Source of the DNA: Rhynchosporium graminicola
Lineage: Eukaryota; Ascomycota; Leotiomycetes; Helotiales; Ploettnerulaceae
Assembly (NCBI GenBank): GCA_900074885.1
Contig: FJUW01000004.1
Location: 1,676,520-1,740,519 of the forward strand
DNA: 64,000 bases
Direction of reading: 5' to 3'
In this document: positions 12,346-25,101 of the stretch, one piece after another
Layout of the letters: every line of letters begins with the position of its first letter
How positions within the stretch are numbered: position 1 is the first letter of the stretch
Position numbers and translations under genes: made by a program
Notes under the pieces: model-generated
Seen by the model: the letters and a program-made list of their open reading frames with translations, nothing else
Told to the model about the DNA's origin: nothing
The model's database searches: none

Positions 12346-13758
12346 TCATTCGTCCTCAAACATCCAGTGACAGTGTGTCACTCCACGAACTGGCCGTGCT
12401 TGCTCCAGAGGATGATGTGAAGCATGGTTTTTTGGCCGCAAGATCGGTGCGATGTTGAGCCATGCGTCGTGTAGATGCAAGATTTTGTCTTCTTCTCTTC
12501 TTTCTACTCCTGAAGAATTCGTTCGACGAGCTTGGGAAGAGCGAGAGTCTTTGCCGGCGTTGTGAGAGAAAGTAGAGAGGGTGGGTGGTTTGCCCAAAGA
12601 GGAATTTATGGAGCTGGTTTTGCTGTGTTGACCGAAGGAACTGCTAGCAATTCGGTTCGTTCTCGATGTTTGTAAAAGCGTTGAAAGATACCATCGTAAT
12701 GAGTCGGAGCTCTAATGGTGTGCAGAGCTGGAAAGCCTTTGAAGGATATATTGTAGCCTTTGCAAGTATCTAATTCGCCCTGTCGTCGTCTAACTTTGTC
12801 AATCTCTAATGTAGAAGATGCAAAGTCCGGGACGCAAAATATGGATGGAGATAGTCCTCGCGGGAGTTTTGGTGATGGTGCTTGCAATATAGCGAAATGA
12901 GTGAGTGATTTGAGATAAGAGAAGAGTCGAGTTAAGGTGGGCAAGGATAGTAAAGAGGGTGCAATCAAAGGTCAACGAGTCGGTTCTACTTGGGAATCTA
13001 TAGCTAGAGAGGCCATTGGCAGTTACACCTGGTAGATTTTGGAGTCGTGGTATCCTGCGGGCGGGTAATGCCAGAAGTCTCCCACCGCTGAAGGAAGTTG
13101 CTGGAAAGCTCGAGAAGTGAAGATCCTCAAGCGAAGGCAACGAATTGAATACATCGTAAACGGTGGGTAATTGATGGTACCCCCAGGATTACAATTGAGG
13201 AAGAGCGTCTTTATGCACACCCAAGTTGAGTAGTTGATTATGATGTCGACGCATGGCTCTGGGAGCAACCCACTGGTTGCCAGAACGGGTTCCAGAACTG
13301 GTGTGCGATATTCAGCGTCGGCAGAAACATCGGATCGATGTTGTCTCTGAAACGGGCTTAGGTCATTAACGTTTCCGTGTGCTTCCTTCTTGTGGAAAGT
13401 GCATGATAGAATTAAGAGAATCCGTCATTATACCTAGGATAGAATCCTGGAAGTCCTTCCGAATTAGGGCAGACCATGATCATTGAAGCCACGAAGTCAA
13501 GATGGTCATCTTGTTCTTTTTTGTCCTTCGTAGCATCCGGAATAGCTGGGACTTTTAAACTTTTAAACTTTCCGCTAGATCTGGTCGACTTCGGAGTGTC
13601 TTGTATGGCAGCCTCAGCCTTGTTCCAAACTTCAATTTGTACTTTTTCTTGGTGGGTAGGATCATGTTGCACCCTACAAGTTGAATATTCTGGTATAGTG
13701 CGCATCTTGCGTCCCCCATCACTTCTTGCAACTTGGTCCTAAGTTTATCAAATATCAA
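12346..13758 (-). pseudogene. decayed F-box/leucine-rich repeat family gene
   Basis: Successive minus-strand frames read as one protein broken by frameshifts and stops. In order: RSRPDLAESLK (frame ending 13555), VPAIPDATK and VCPNSEGLPGFYPRYN (frame ending 13412), HALSTRRK just downstream after a stop, then LPSLEDLHFSSFPATSF and LQNLPGVTANGLSSY (12799-13140), then a shift to LPTLTRLFSYLKSLTHF and GFPALHTIRAPTHYDG (12606-12968), and a C-terminal piece ending at 12346. This order matches the large helotialean F-box/LRR-like family as I know it (NLPGVT, LRAP and HALSTR signature words). The N-terminal F-box itself is not found. At least three frame changes are needed, so it is a pseudogene. Intact members are thought to be substrate receptors of SCF ubiquitin ligases. 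Confidence 0.7.
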
Positions 13759-15436
13759 ATATACAATGCAACATGAGAGTAGCTAAGACTTCTACTTTTC
13801 AAATGGGATTCCTGAAGCTACGCCATGATGACCAGCTATATCTCCGTAAGCAGTGCTTCAATTCCATTTAAGCCACGGCCAACGCAAGATTCCCCTCGAA
13901 TATTTCCGCATATGCAATATTCGCAGGAATTTGAGAGTAGCTGAGTGCATGCTGCAGATATTCGGCATGAGCAAGCTTACAGATCTTGAAGGGTCCGGAT
14001 GTGCTCGCCTAAAGGGGTCATGTTTAGGTCACATGACTGTTATTAAAAAGATGCTCATCTGCTGCTCCGGGAGCGGGCAAACCCAGGCTTACGCAAACCT
14101 ATTTATTCCATGTGGATTGATGGAAGTACTAACGACATAAAAGCTCGGGTTAAAAGTGATTCCTGCAGCTCGTCACGACCTGCAAAGGGATGCTTGCCAT
14201 ACCATCGCCCACTTGCGCGATAGATAACCCAACCTTGCCTCGCGACGTTGCAAACTACGCGATCTCGACTCATAATGTATAATGTTTGAGTCTGATCCCA
14301 GTATCTCAAGCAAGACCCTCTGCATCTGCATCAGACCACGAGCCGTTTGGAACGAGTCCAGTCACCGACTACGCGACTTGTACCGCAGAGGGCAGCAATC
14401 TGGTCTTGTACGAGATGACGGCTGCTTAAGAATATGTAATTGAATATAGATACAGAGTATGATACGGCGAGTTGATGACGAATGGGGAAGTTATCTGTCA
14501 ACCTGGTACTTGGCATTGCCTTCGTTGTCCAGCGCTAGCGACAACCGAGGAAAACACACAGTATCACCTTGGCAATCATCTGTCTGGGCTTTCTCTCGGC
14601 CAGAAACTTTGAAGAATGGTTTGCTCTCTTGTGTTTTGCGATTAAAATTTGAGTCACTTTCAGCAGTCACTTTCAAAGTCAAAAGCTCGCCAAACATGTT
14701 TCTGGAACCTCTGGTAGTCGTTATTTTTTCCAAACTAATCTATCACTTTGCTTAAATGCAACCAGCATAGAGCAATCATAAGCAGAGAGTTAAGCCCAAA
14801 GCTGCTAGTGGAATGAGTGCTATATACCGAGAGCCGTGAGGGAAAGGATGCAGAGCAACATCCATATTCAAAAGGTGATAATTAAAGTTACCAAATATAG
14901 CTATGAAATGAAATCCGATTTCAATTTGTGGATTTCTTCACTTGATCATCGCCATGCCGACTTCAACTATTAGTCTCTTGTAGTCATACAATATACTGCG
15001 ATACTCTTCTATGATATACACCTCTGGCAATAGGCAAGAGATGCTAAGCTGGAGTTTGAAACTGAATTCTGCGTATATGCTACATTTACATGCAGCTTAA
15101 ACTTTCCCACTTCTCGTCAAGGCCCTTAGGGCACATAAGAAATAAGGACCCCATAAGGACGACGAATGGCTCTATAGGTACGCATCTAGATTGTAGTCTA
15201 TTACCATGTGTTAAGCCTTGTTAGTACCCACCCTCCTCTGGCCTTGATCGTGTCACCTTATCGCCATTCAACGCTGCCTGATATTCACCTAAAGTCTGCT
15301 GATACCAGAAAGGCTGGGCTCGAAGTTGGTCTCGCTAGCGCCAAGGCCCATGATAAAAGCGCTGCTCCTATCTCTGAACCCTTTCAGCTTTCGAACTTAC
15401 AACCACCAACCTTCACAACATTAAGCAGATCGAGTA
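13759..15436. other. intergenic region
   Basis: Short ORFs only (for example minus-strand 14103-14309 and 14491-14733), with no recognisable domain. The stretch 14850-15120 is AT-rich. The last 200 bases precede the intact 2EXR gene and probably hold its promoter. Confidence 0.4.
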
Positions 15437-16610
15437 ATGGCTTGCTTGACTACAATATCTGGCGCTCCTCATGAGGAAATCGCTCACACAGAAGCTATAC
15501 CAAAGGAAGAGACTAATCATTGTTTGTGTATGTTTTGATTCCCTTTGTTTTGTTTTGTCTGTACGCCAAAAGGTGTGGAGCTCAACTGATTCCTCTTAGC
15601 CACCAACTTCAGCAATACCGGTACTACTACCTCGAACTATACCGATGCCACTACTCTTCAAATGCTCCAGGATTACCTCTATCTTACCACAGACGATGTC
15701 GTCAAATTCCTGGTCAATGGCCCGACCAACGTTTCTGCCATCAGTTCTCAGCTTACAACTTCACCTTTCGAAAAAGTCTGGGTCCCTCTTGAGATATTTG
15801 ACAAGTACCCAAAGCTACCTCTTGAGCTGCGCCGATTAGTTGTCAGTCAAGCTTTGCCTGCTCCAGCTATAATTGGTAAGTTTCCTTAAGTCATCGAGTT
15901 CTGCAAATGTAGAAGCCTCTTCATTTGGAACTTCCTTTGACTGACCTTTAATTTATTTAGTCTTGAAGCACGAGACGCTATTCTATACCAGCCACGGCCA
16001 GAAACAGCGAACAGTCAGATTCATTCCTGAACTCAGCATGGTCTATACTCTCGCCGATCTCCGCAGCTCCCGTGCTATGTCATTGATGAAAGTCAACACT
16101 GAGTTCCGCGACGTCTATATCAAGGCCTTTCCTCACCACATCAAGATCTGCCAAGCTCGCCGCGAGCGCAAGGAGAGCAAGCTACGATACTCAAAGTACG
16201 ATGTCTTGTACCTCAGCAGCTTCTTCGGCAGAATCCCATTGGACCGAACCTTTAAGGCAATCATGAATACTCCTGATCCAGCTTTGCCATTCCAACAAAT
16301 CACCCGTTTGGCATTTTCGGGAGCAATTCTGGCTCGTTTGTCTGATAATGCTCTCAATCTTGCTGATTTCATGCTGACGTTCCCTGCCTTGAAGGAGATC
16401 AAGGTTCTCGATCATGATATTCCTGCTAAGGATGGTTTCAAAAAATACACAAATGGTGGCAGCCATGGTGCCAATCCTGATCCAAAGGAGACGGCAGTGA
16501 AGATGAATGACAATTGGACCGCTCAGGTAGATGTTCTTGTCAACTTGATGAAGGTAAAGCCAGGTGTTACTGCCGAGCAGGCTGTTGTTCCCAAGATTAC
16601 GTTTCTTTGA
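15437..16610 (+). CDS. 2EXR-domain protein, intact tandem copy
   Basis: Three exons, 15437-15527, 15600-15875 and 15961-16610, join without stops to give 338 aa. The introns (72 and 85 nt) start GTATGT and GTAAGT and end TTAG and TTTAG. The 2EXR signature is clear at residues about 97-110: FDKYPKLPLELRRL, preceded by a Thr/Ser-rich N-terminus. The C-terminal part has the usual companion motifs: a VNTEFRDVYI segment (VCRESR-like position), the YDVLYLSSFF strand, and a final helical block with FPALKEIKVLD. Proteins of this fungal family have no assigned biochemical role; many are expanded and divergent in plant-associated leotiomycetes. Two broken relatives follow on the same strand within 4.5 kb. 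Confidence 0.85.
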
Positions 16611-17578
16611 GCATGTTTGTACTTACATATTGACTTTGAGGGATTTGGGACTTGTAAGGAAGAATGGTTGGAGTTGCATGGTCACTCTGAAAGGTTTCAC
16701 GCGAATTCATCGTTGTCACGATTGTTTTTAAGGATATGATGAGAAGAAAGTTGCTACAGCAGATAGGCAGATTAGTAGCAATCAAATGAAAATGTACAAG
16801 AAATTGCACATGTTTCATGACTATACTCTGATCAGTTTTGATGTTTATAAAATATTATTTGCAAGAACAAATCTGTTGAAAAGGGATGATAGGGTCAGTC
16901 TTATATATGAAAAGAATTATGCCCAAACTCAAGAGAGACTCTGCGTCGATCCTTCCTTCAGGCGTTAGTGCAATTACTGGAGAATACCATGAGATCCGTC
17001 TCCCAGGTATCCGTTCACAGTGGGCATTGTGCAATCTCGCAAGACTATAGAATACTTTTGATCTTTGTAGAAAATTCTCAAACCTGCACTAAAGCAGGAT
17101 TAAATTAGGGCAAGCCTGGGTAAATTCGCGTTTGACGAAGCTGGAACTTACCCACCTGGTCAAGGTTTTAAAGTCTTGATAGGGCTTTTCTACAGATGAG
17201 ATGGCTTTTATGCAGGGCCTTGTGTATTATCTTCAACGTGATACTTTGATATTGGAACCTATAACAATATCACAGAACATAAACTATAGTGATAGATCAA
17301 ATCATATTAGAATCTTTTGGCTACAGGTAGTTCATAAATTTGCTTCGCCTCGTACGAGTGTATTCCACGTCAAGGGAAGGTAATTATATCTAGCTGCTAA
17401 TTACTCTAGTAATCCCGGAATCACTTCGTTTACTTTAGTCCTACGAGGGGAGCCCGTGCAAAAAGCTTACCGCTGGTTGCAAATTTGGCACGTTGCGCGT
17501 ATGAACAAATCGCTCAACATTCGAGATCATCTTCTAGTAACATAAATGCGACGTATACTTCTTACAACTCGAAACGAG
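16611..17578. other. AT-rich spacer between 2EXR copies
   Basis: 3' region of the intact 2EXR gene and upstream region of the next copy. No ORF with coding character is seen. Confidence 0.45.
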
Positions 17579-18684
17579 ATGGCGCCGAACCTCAAAGGTC
17601 TCGATTCCAAAAAGGCGCATTAGGCTGAAGACCTGATCAAAGGCTTCGCGCAGCTTGCGTCTGGAAGGGAGGAGTCTCAACTCTTTTGTTAGTATTTCCC
17701 GCTGATTGGATGTCGAATTAAGCTAGTAAACGCAACTTCTGACTACCTCATATAGCCTCGGTCGATACATACGAGATCGTTACAGCCACTACTACCTCTA
17801 TAGTAGATCTTGGAACCAGTATCAAATCTGCCAATGTCCTAGCTATCGAGAGAACAAGTCCAAGCGTCAGGCTCGTCATCACGACCACCGAAGAAGACAT
17901 CTGGGTCTCATTGGTTGAGTTCACGCATTTCGGAAGCCTTGCTATCGAGATTCAGAGGATCATAATTGGATTTGCCCTACCTATCTTGTGCCGCCATAAT
18001 TCGTATGTTTTTCTGCCATCGCCCCCTTACGATTGCTCTTCTCTAATTATTACTTGGGCAGAACTTAGGCACTTTACATAGAAGGATCCAAAAACCCTGG
18101 CAAGCGTTTTGTGCGGATGACAGTCGACTTGAGCGACAAATACACGAAATATCCGATCGGTGAGCTGAGAGAGTCGCGAGAACTCGGTCTCTGTCGAGTG
18201 AGCCACAAATTTCGAAACGAGTATATCAGAGCTCTCATAAGTATGCCCATCGGTGTCGGTCGCCGTTACCGTGCTGAAAGGAAGATCTGGTTCTCTGACG
18301 AAGACCTCCTTTTCTGCAGATTCTTCTTCATCGTTTCAGTCTAAATGGGATTGATGCCACTCTCGAGCTCTGGCAAAACAACATCTCTTTGATGAAATCA
18401 CCCGTGTTGCATTGATATCCCCAGGTTCGAGATTTAGTCGTGTCAAGGAATCGAAGGATCTGGTGACTCGTTTCCTGAAGACCTTCCCACGTCTGGCAGA
18501 GATGAAAACTCTTGGTTATGGACCAGCCTCACTCCCTCGCCGTCTTAACGGTTGGCCCCCTGAGGCTCGAATTGATTATCGCGGTCTGCATCCCGATGGT
18601 ACTGCATTGGTTCTTCTTGCCACAAGACAAACTGGTGATTCGAATGAGATGCCACCCCTCTTGTCATCGCAGGAAAAGCTTTGA
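17579..18684 (+). pseudogene. 2EXR paralogue, disrupted
   Basis: The exon-intron layout of the neighbouring intact gene is still visible. A first exon starts at ATG 17579 (stop TAG after 14 codons), exon 2 runs 17756-18002 (DIWVSLVEFTHFGSLAIEIQ, aligned with the intact copy's EKVWVPLEIFDKYPKLPLEL), a GTATGT donor follows at 18003 with an acceptor at 18061, and exon 3 reads ESRELGLCRVSHKFRNEYIR, aligned with the intact copy's RAMSLMKVNTEFRDVYIK. Disruptions: an in-frame TAG at 18066-18068, a stop at 18342-18344, and a frame change before LFDEITRVALISPG (compare LPFQQITRLAFSGA). The end is KTFPRLAEMKTLG, aligned with LTFPALKEIKVLD. It is clearly homologous and very probably non-functional. Confidence 0.75.
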
Positions 18685-19977
18685 CACCTCAAATTAGCTA
18701 CTTGTAGTCTTCGATCTGGTATAGGTGCCAGGTTCGGAGTAGCAGGCGATTACAAGCCAATCTCTTCGATTATCACTCTCTCCATCATGAGTCCCAGTTG
18801 CTTCTTTGATACCGCATTTGATCGCTTACTGCGATGCTGATAAATCTAAATGTAGATGATGGACAGCTTCTGCGATTGTTCTCGACGTACCTGGCCGGAG
18901 CAATGTTCATGTTAAGGGAAGAAGATGAAACAAGGTTAAGAAGCCATGCATGCAAACTTTTTTGCGGGTTACCGTTAGATACTGACGATAGACAAGTAGT
19001 AGTAGTGAAGGTGCGGCGGTGCCTATTTCAAGACAAAGTCTCCTCAAAATCAAAATCTCTGATCTTCGTGACTTCAAAATACGCCAGGATACTCGCTCTG
19101 TATGTACAAGTTCTATGTAATCTCAACTTCATGCCTGAGAGATATTATGTTCATATATGCTAAACCACCCTAGATTGACTCTATGGAGCAGATATTGCTA
19201 CCTTATACGTCCCTACATACTGGAGCAAGTCATAACGGGGTACGGCAAACGGAAATTTCGATGTCATAGGCAAAGATAAGGACGTGCATAGAGATTCACT
19301 GCTTCAAAAGGCGGTGCCACTTCAAAGAAACAGAAGAGTTAATGCATATCCTCTCTACACTCGCTGGGGACGCATGCCACCGACCTTGTGTGCTATTTAT
19401 TAAATGATAAATGAAATTTTATGGATTTCTTTACGATTAGTTTAATTTTACGATCTTTATCTTTCGCATGAGACAGCGACAGCTCTCGGTCGCACACTTC
19501 GGAGGATGCAGAGCACCGAATCCCAAGAGTGTGAAGAATTTCCAGCTGCCACCAACGTCAAGTGTAACTTCAGATCTTTACTGCTAGAAAAAATACACAG
19601 GACAAGATTATTGGCAAATGAGAGCTCGTAGGGTTACCTTGGCTCGAGCGTGAGGGCGTGCACCCAGCTGAGGTGTTTGAGTGATGAAAAGAAAGGTTCC
19701 GACACGGGCTTAGTTGTTCATCTTCGAGTAAACATCTCGCTTAATTGACCAAATCAAGCTAGCGCAGGCGTTGAAATCTGGAGTGGATTGTACCGTTAGT
19801 CGCAAGAGCACAGCAAGCAGAGCCGTCTGCTAAAAACTCCAAGGATTTGGTCGTGGCCTTAGGTACTCTTTCACTTCCTCGGTCTTGAAGTAAGTCAAAC
19901 CTTCTCAACAAATAACTTATAATCTTCCTCCAAGCAGGCGATGAGCTTTTTCGCTGCAGTATCACATTCCAGCCATC
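18685..19977. other. intergenic spacer
   Basis: One ORF of 109 codons (18834-19163, plus) has no recognisable feature. Nothing else is supported. Confidence 0.4.
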
Positions 19978-20903
19978 ATGGATATCGCGGAGTACTCCTC
20001 TCTAAGAGCCACTTCAACTGATGCCGAAATTGAATTAACTGCTCTACAGTCACTGCCGTTAATAATCTCCAGGTCAATCCCACAGCCCCTGGTCGAGTTC
20101 ACAATCTTCCCCAAACCTCCCCTAGGACTACGTCGGAAGGTCTTTCGCTGGGCAGTTCTAGCAACAAAATATAACGGTTATCTCATATGCATGACCCTCG
20201 GAATAATACCCATGTCTTCAAAATACAGAAAAGATGAAGAGCAAGGGGGAAATCCACGTCCATAATGTCAATGTTCAACAAGTAAGCGTCAGGAGATTGA
20301 ATGGTGAAGTCAGAGCGGTGAGTCTCTCAGCTATGAGCCACGAGGTACAAAAAGTGTCTCTGGGCGGATCTGAGATCACTGCGCCAGTTCGAGCTTCCGC
20401 AGATAGACGCCGAGAGCTAGGGCGTAGTCTTGAGGATAAGCAAGCGGTCGTCAGGCCATTTCACAACTGCTTTCGCGTGGGCTTTAGCTGGGTGTTTACC
20501 AGCTAGGTTGAGAGAGCAGGACGTGGTATAATCTTGCGAGTCGCACCTGATAAAGGCTCCATCTACTTCTGTCCCTCAAGAAATAGTATTCTTTTTTTGG
20601 TAAAGCCACTGAAATACCTCCAAAGCTCATTTCATGAAGCTCTTCGTGCATAACCACTATCTAGCCCCCGAATTAGCCTCCCAAATCCTCCGTCTGCCAT
20701 CCTCTGCCCTCTGGCTCGACAGCCTGGCCTTTCTGGCCGTCCTGCTCGCCAGCTGTCGACCTGTTCGTAGAAGTGAATCGAGTCTCGAGAACGAATCTCT
20801 GGCATCTTCGGCCTCCTTTCCAGACTTGAAGACACTGATTCTAATCAGTGAGGAAGGCGAGGACAAAGTTACCATTGAAAGGAAGTTTAGGAACGCATTG
20901 TAG
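19978..20903 (+). pseudogene. second 2EXR paralogue, fragmented
   Basis: ATG 19978 opens a 95-codon frame with a recognisable 2EXR core (FTIFPKPPLGLRRKVFRWAV; compare F-x2-FPKLPxELRxxIW). The next family segment appears in another frame (IHVHNVNVQQVS and LSAMSHEVQKVSL around 20250-20370), then a strand GSIYFCPSRNSILFL around 20553-20600 in a further frame, and finally FPDLKTLILISEEGED near 20820-20870. At least two frame changes are needed without convincing splice sites at each. It is the most decayed member of the local array. Confidence 0.6.
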
Positions 20904-23900
20904 TGGATGTGGGCTCATCGCATTTGCAGACATATCACGAAGAGAAGGGATATGAGGAGCGTGGTAAACAGTGTGCAGCAAATAGAAGCTGTATATGGCA
21001 TAGGGAGTATTAATAGGACTACTCCGATGGTATACGCGTAAACTGCGGAACTGGCGGGGTACTTTTGGTGGAGGCCTCTCGGAAGAGATGTTTTAACTAG
21101 GCGAGGAGCGGTCTAGTTGGCATGGATCGGTAAGTGTGGAAGCTCTAGGTGCGGGACCTATATGTTTTGTTTTGCGATTACCAGGGATCTATGTTTACCT
21201 TCTGATATTGGAAAGCTATCACGGCCTTCAAGCGCGCATATTTCAGTAAAGATATTGAGAATGGCACTCCCCAATCCTTTCCCAGAGAGCCTGAACCTAG
21301 AATCTTTGGGGCCACCTGGCCAAGGTGATCAGGAAAGGGTGACCATACACCGAGTAATCAAGTTTGAACAATCAAATTGATCACCTATAGAATATTCTGG
21401 AAGGATTTATTGACAGGTCGTAATCTCTTGGCTAGGGTATGAAATCTTGTTGTACTGTCCGATACGGCGTGGAACGGCGACACCGTGTCAGTAGCAATGA
21501 AATAAGAAGGGTAAAAAGTATGATAATGACAGAATGTATCGACAGCCATGCCGCAAGTTGCAACATATATTGACAATGACGTGCTCGACCAGATTCAAAA
21601 GCCGAGAATACATAGAGACACGATCTAAGAACTTGATCCTCATCGACCCACCCTGAAATCCTCAACGACCTGGGTACAATGTTCAAATCTCTAAGTTGTA
21701 GCAGCTAAGTAATTTCTGTAAGGAATTGACCACTATTCTGAGTGACTTTATTCTTCTTGCTGAGTTGGGTTCCCGAGGATGAGGCGGGGATGTATTTATA
21801 GTTCCAATGACCTCAACCACTTTTATCCGGCATAAATGCTTTCATTCACCATAGGTTTGAGAGCATGTTTTCGCAGAGCTTTAAAAGGTATTGACTACGC
21901 ACTGTGCTCTCAACGGATGTGTAATCAATAAGAGCTTGACAAGTTTAGTGGTCCTGTAAGCTAGTTCTGAAGCATCCAGAGTTCTACGAATATCAATCAC
22001 TGAATCCATAGCCGCAGTGAAGAGGTCATACTCGTTTTACATATAAGAACCATCTATTCCACTACATATCCCATGTCAACGAGAAGGATTCCTCATGAGT
22101 AAAGGAAACGTTCGTTTTAGATAAGACAAGTATGTGGCTCATTCTCTACTCGATTTGATCCTCATTTTCGCGTCGAGTCTTTCTTGATGAGATAACATAT
22201 ACCCCAAAACACATCCGATCAGAACTCAAAGTCAACGTGCAGTTAATGCAGCATATTGATTAGGATGTATAGAGAAGATGGGAACAAGTCAGAAATCGAC
22301 AATAGGGAAGAGGTTGACAACAAGTGTGCGTGCAGGAAATCAGCTGCAAGAAGCCTCTCGTAATCCTTCCCGGTTCGCATTTGATTCTCGGAATCGGCTC
22401 AGCAGCTGATTCTGGTATGCCGTCCAGATATATCCCCTTGTAATGTTTTGACTTATGAGTTGTCCGACCACCGACTGGTCATGGATGATGCCGTAGAACG
22501 CCACCTTTGGAGAAAATGAAGTAGCTTTGTAGTGAGCGTAGAATACCCCTGAGGCGATAGACATTCATGCAATTCTTCCTCTATATATGCCCTTTTTAGA
22601 AAGTGGGGAAGTGATGTTGAACAACACTTCTCTCCTATTTCCATTCCTCCCCGTATTCTTGCTTTCTCTACATACATGGAAATCTCTGATTCTCTCACCT
22701 ATGTCCCGTACAACCTTATTAAAAATTACATCTCGGACAATACTACATCTTGAAATATCCGCTCTTCAGATCATTAGATGAGTTCTCAATCCATATCTCA
22801 TATATCAGTATAAACCCAAACCCTCCCGGAGAAACACCTGTTCCCATGATCACCCATCTCAAAGAGAAAGAAAGTCATCGGGGTGTTCTGTCTTGCTACC
22901 AGAAGAAGAATCTCGGAAGCTTTGAGGATCTCACCAACCCGCGTATGAGTATCCACTCTCGAAGTTGAGAGTTTGTGATTAAAAGATCATTAACATCTTT
23001 CACATTTGATCTATATCGTGCAGTATTCAATCACCTAGCAAAAATACAAGCGAGATATGAATCACACCCCTCATCGTATCCCAAGTACTACATAGATATA
23101 AAAGACCCGTTCACTTTCTCAGCTTCTCTCTCCATTCCGCAAGATCGCTCCTTCAAAAATGAAGTATTGGTGCTTGGTGGTCGCGAGCAGTGAAACCGGC
23201 ATGGTCGGTCGCTTCCGCAAAGTCATACATACCTAGGTATTCATCAAGGAGACGACTTGTCGGCCCAACTCAGGAAATGGGAAGATGGTCGGGGGATAGC
23301 AAGGCCAAGTGCGTGCCACCTACCTATGTTTCTGCAGCTGCTGAGAAATATGAACGGGAGATCGGAGAGATCTGTTGACAGCTATTCAGGAATCGACGGG
23401 AGGAAATTGTCTGGCGATGGGATCGGCAGCAAATGTCCTTCCTTCCTTCCTTTTTTCCACTTCCGTCCATCTTAGCACGTCCATGAATCTTGGTTATGGG
23501 TGGACTCTTGCAAGCCCTGACCATATCTTCTCCCCGCGATACTTCAGCACCCAAGTCAAGATCTGTCGCAACTTCACTGATCTCAGTCTTGTTTCGCTGG
23601 TGATATACCACCTTGTTACGAATCACACTTGTGGGATAATCAGTTCTGTCTCAGTCATGGTTGGGTTTGTACTGCCAGTCAATATGTAAGAATCGAGCAA
23701 CGACTATGGCCACGGGGACTCAGGTCAAAAAAAAGTCCAAACATCGCTTTCGTCTCTTCACTCAACTATTTCCCCAGCTCACCGATCTCTCGTCTTCTTC
23801 TACCCATGCTACACATTCCTAGCTATTGGAGATTAGTGGCAGTCTGACATATCACCTGTCGAGGGTCTGAGAGAAACAGAAGGTCAATGGAGAATGATTC

Positions 23901-24015
23901 GTCTCATTTGTCGTCTAGTATATTTCCATCAGTAAGCTTTACATAAACGCCTGTAATCCCACATCGATCTATCCCAAGGATCTAAAAGCACGAAAACATA
24001 AAATAATCGAGAAAT
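20904..24015. other. 3.1-kb gene-poor region
   Basis: Only short overlapping ORFs; none continues through plausible introns or shows a domain. A CCTT run lies at about 23440-23455. The last 150 bases are the 3' flank of the minus-strand reductase. Confidence 0.45.
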
Positions 24016-25101
24016 CTAGTTCTCCTCCGGCCAAACATCATACCCAAAAGTGCCCTTCATATTAACAAATCGCGTCCACCTGCCCTCTGCCACCTTCTCC
24101 ACCTTGTTAAACTCCTCGTCATTCAACTCCACTAGCACGGCGTTTGACTTGATCCGACTCTCATTACTACTTTTCGGCAAGACCGCATATCCCCTTCTCA
24201 ATCCCCATGCAATAAGCACCTGTGCGAGACTAACACCCTTACTCTCTGCCACCGCCAGTAGCTCTTTATTCGTAGACACTTTCTCGCCGGTGCCGGGAAC
24301 TTGGTCTTGCGATCCAAGCGGCGAGTAAGCGACGGGGAGGATACTGTGGGAGAGACAGAATTTGATAAGATCGGTTTGTGGAAGGAAGGGGTGGATCTCG
24401 ATTTGGTTTATGGCGGGAGGGATTTTGGCGAATGAGAGGATTTGAGAGATGCCTGCGGGGGTGAAGTTGGAGAGGCCGATAGAGCGGGCGAGTTTCTGGT
24501 TGTAGATAGACTCCATAGCGCGCCAGGTGGGTTCGGGGTTGGAGGTTAGGGTGTGGTTGATTATGTACTTGGAGGTGTTAGTCCGGGGTTGTAGGACGTG
24601 TTTCTACGAAGTGATATTGCGGATTCTTGACATCCAAGACCACAATTCAGGGATTGACAAGTAAGAGAGGAGAATTCTTACCTTCCCATCACTACCAATC
24701 TTCACAGTTCTATCCTCATTCTTCTCCGCCGCAATAGGCCAATGCACCAGAAACGAATCCACGTAATCCGTCTGCAACTTTGACAACGAATCCCTAATGC
24801 TCCACTCCACATCCTCCGGCTCGTGTAAATGATTCCACACCTTCGTCACTATGAAAATATCTTCTCGTTTTACTGATGGGTTCGCGGAGAGGAATTCTCG
24901 CAGTCCCGATCCAACTTCGGCTTCGTTTTGGTAAAACCAGGCGCAATCGATGTGGCGATAACCTGCATTCAGAGCGTGGAGGACTGCGGCGTGGGTTTCG
25001 CCTTGGGCGCCCTCGTTGGCAAACGTTCCGAATCCCAAGGCGGGCATTTTGACGCCATTGTTGAGAGTGAGGATGGGGCCGGTGACTGCTGGAGATGCCA
25101 T
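24016..25101 (-). CDS. aldo-keto reductase
   Basis: Two exons on the minus strand, 25101-24682 and 24603-24016, flank a 78-nt intron (GTAAGA...GTAG) in phase 0, for 335 aa. The AKR fold is easy to follow: the N-terminal hairpin LTLNNGVKMPALGFGTF, the catalytic tetrad D52, Y57 (HIDCAWFYQNE), K87 (VTKVWNH) and H120 (FLVHWPIA), then after the intron the family steps PTWRAME, ARSIGLSNFTPAGI, NQIEIHPFLPQ, AYSPLGS and VLPKSSNESRIKSN, the last being the NADPH 2'-phosphate loop. By family knowledge it reduces sugar or aliphatic aldehydes with NADPH in the cytosol (GCY1/glycerol dehydrogenase or xylose-reductase-like). Exact substrate cannot be told. Length is normal. Confidence 0.93.
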
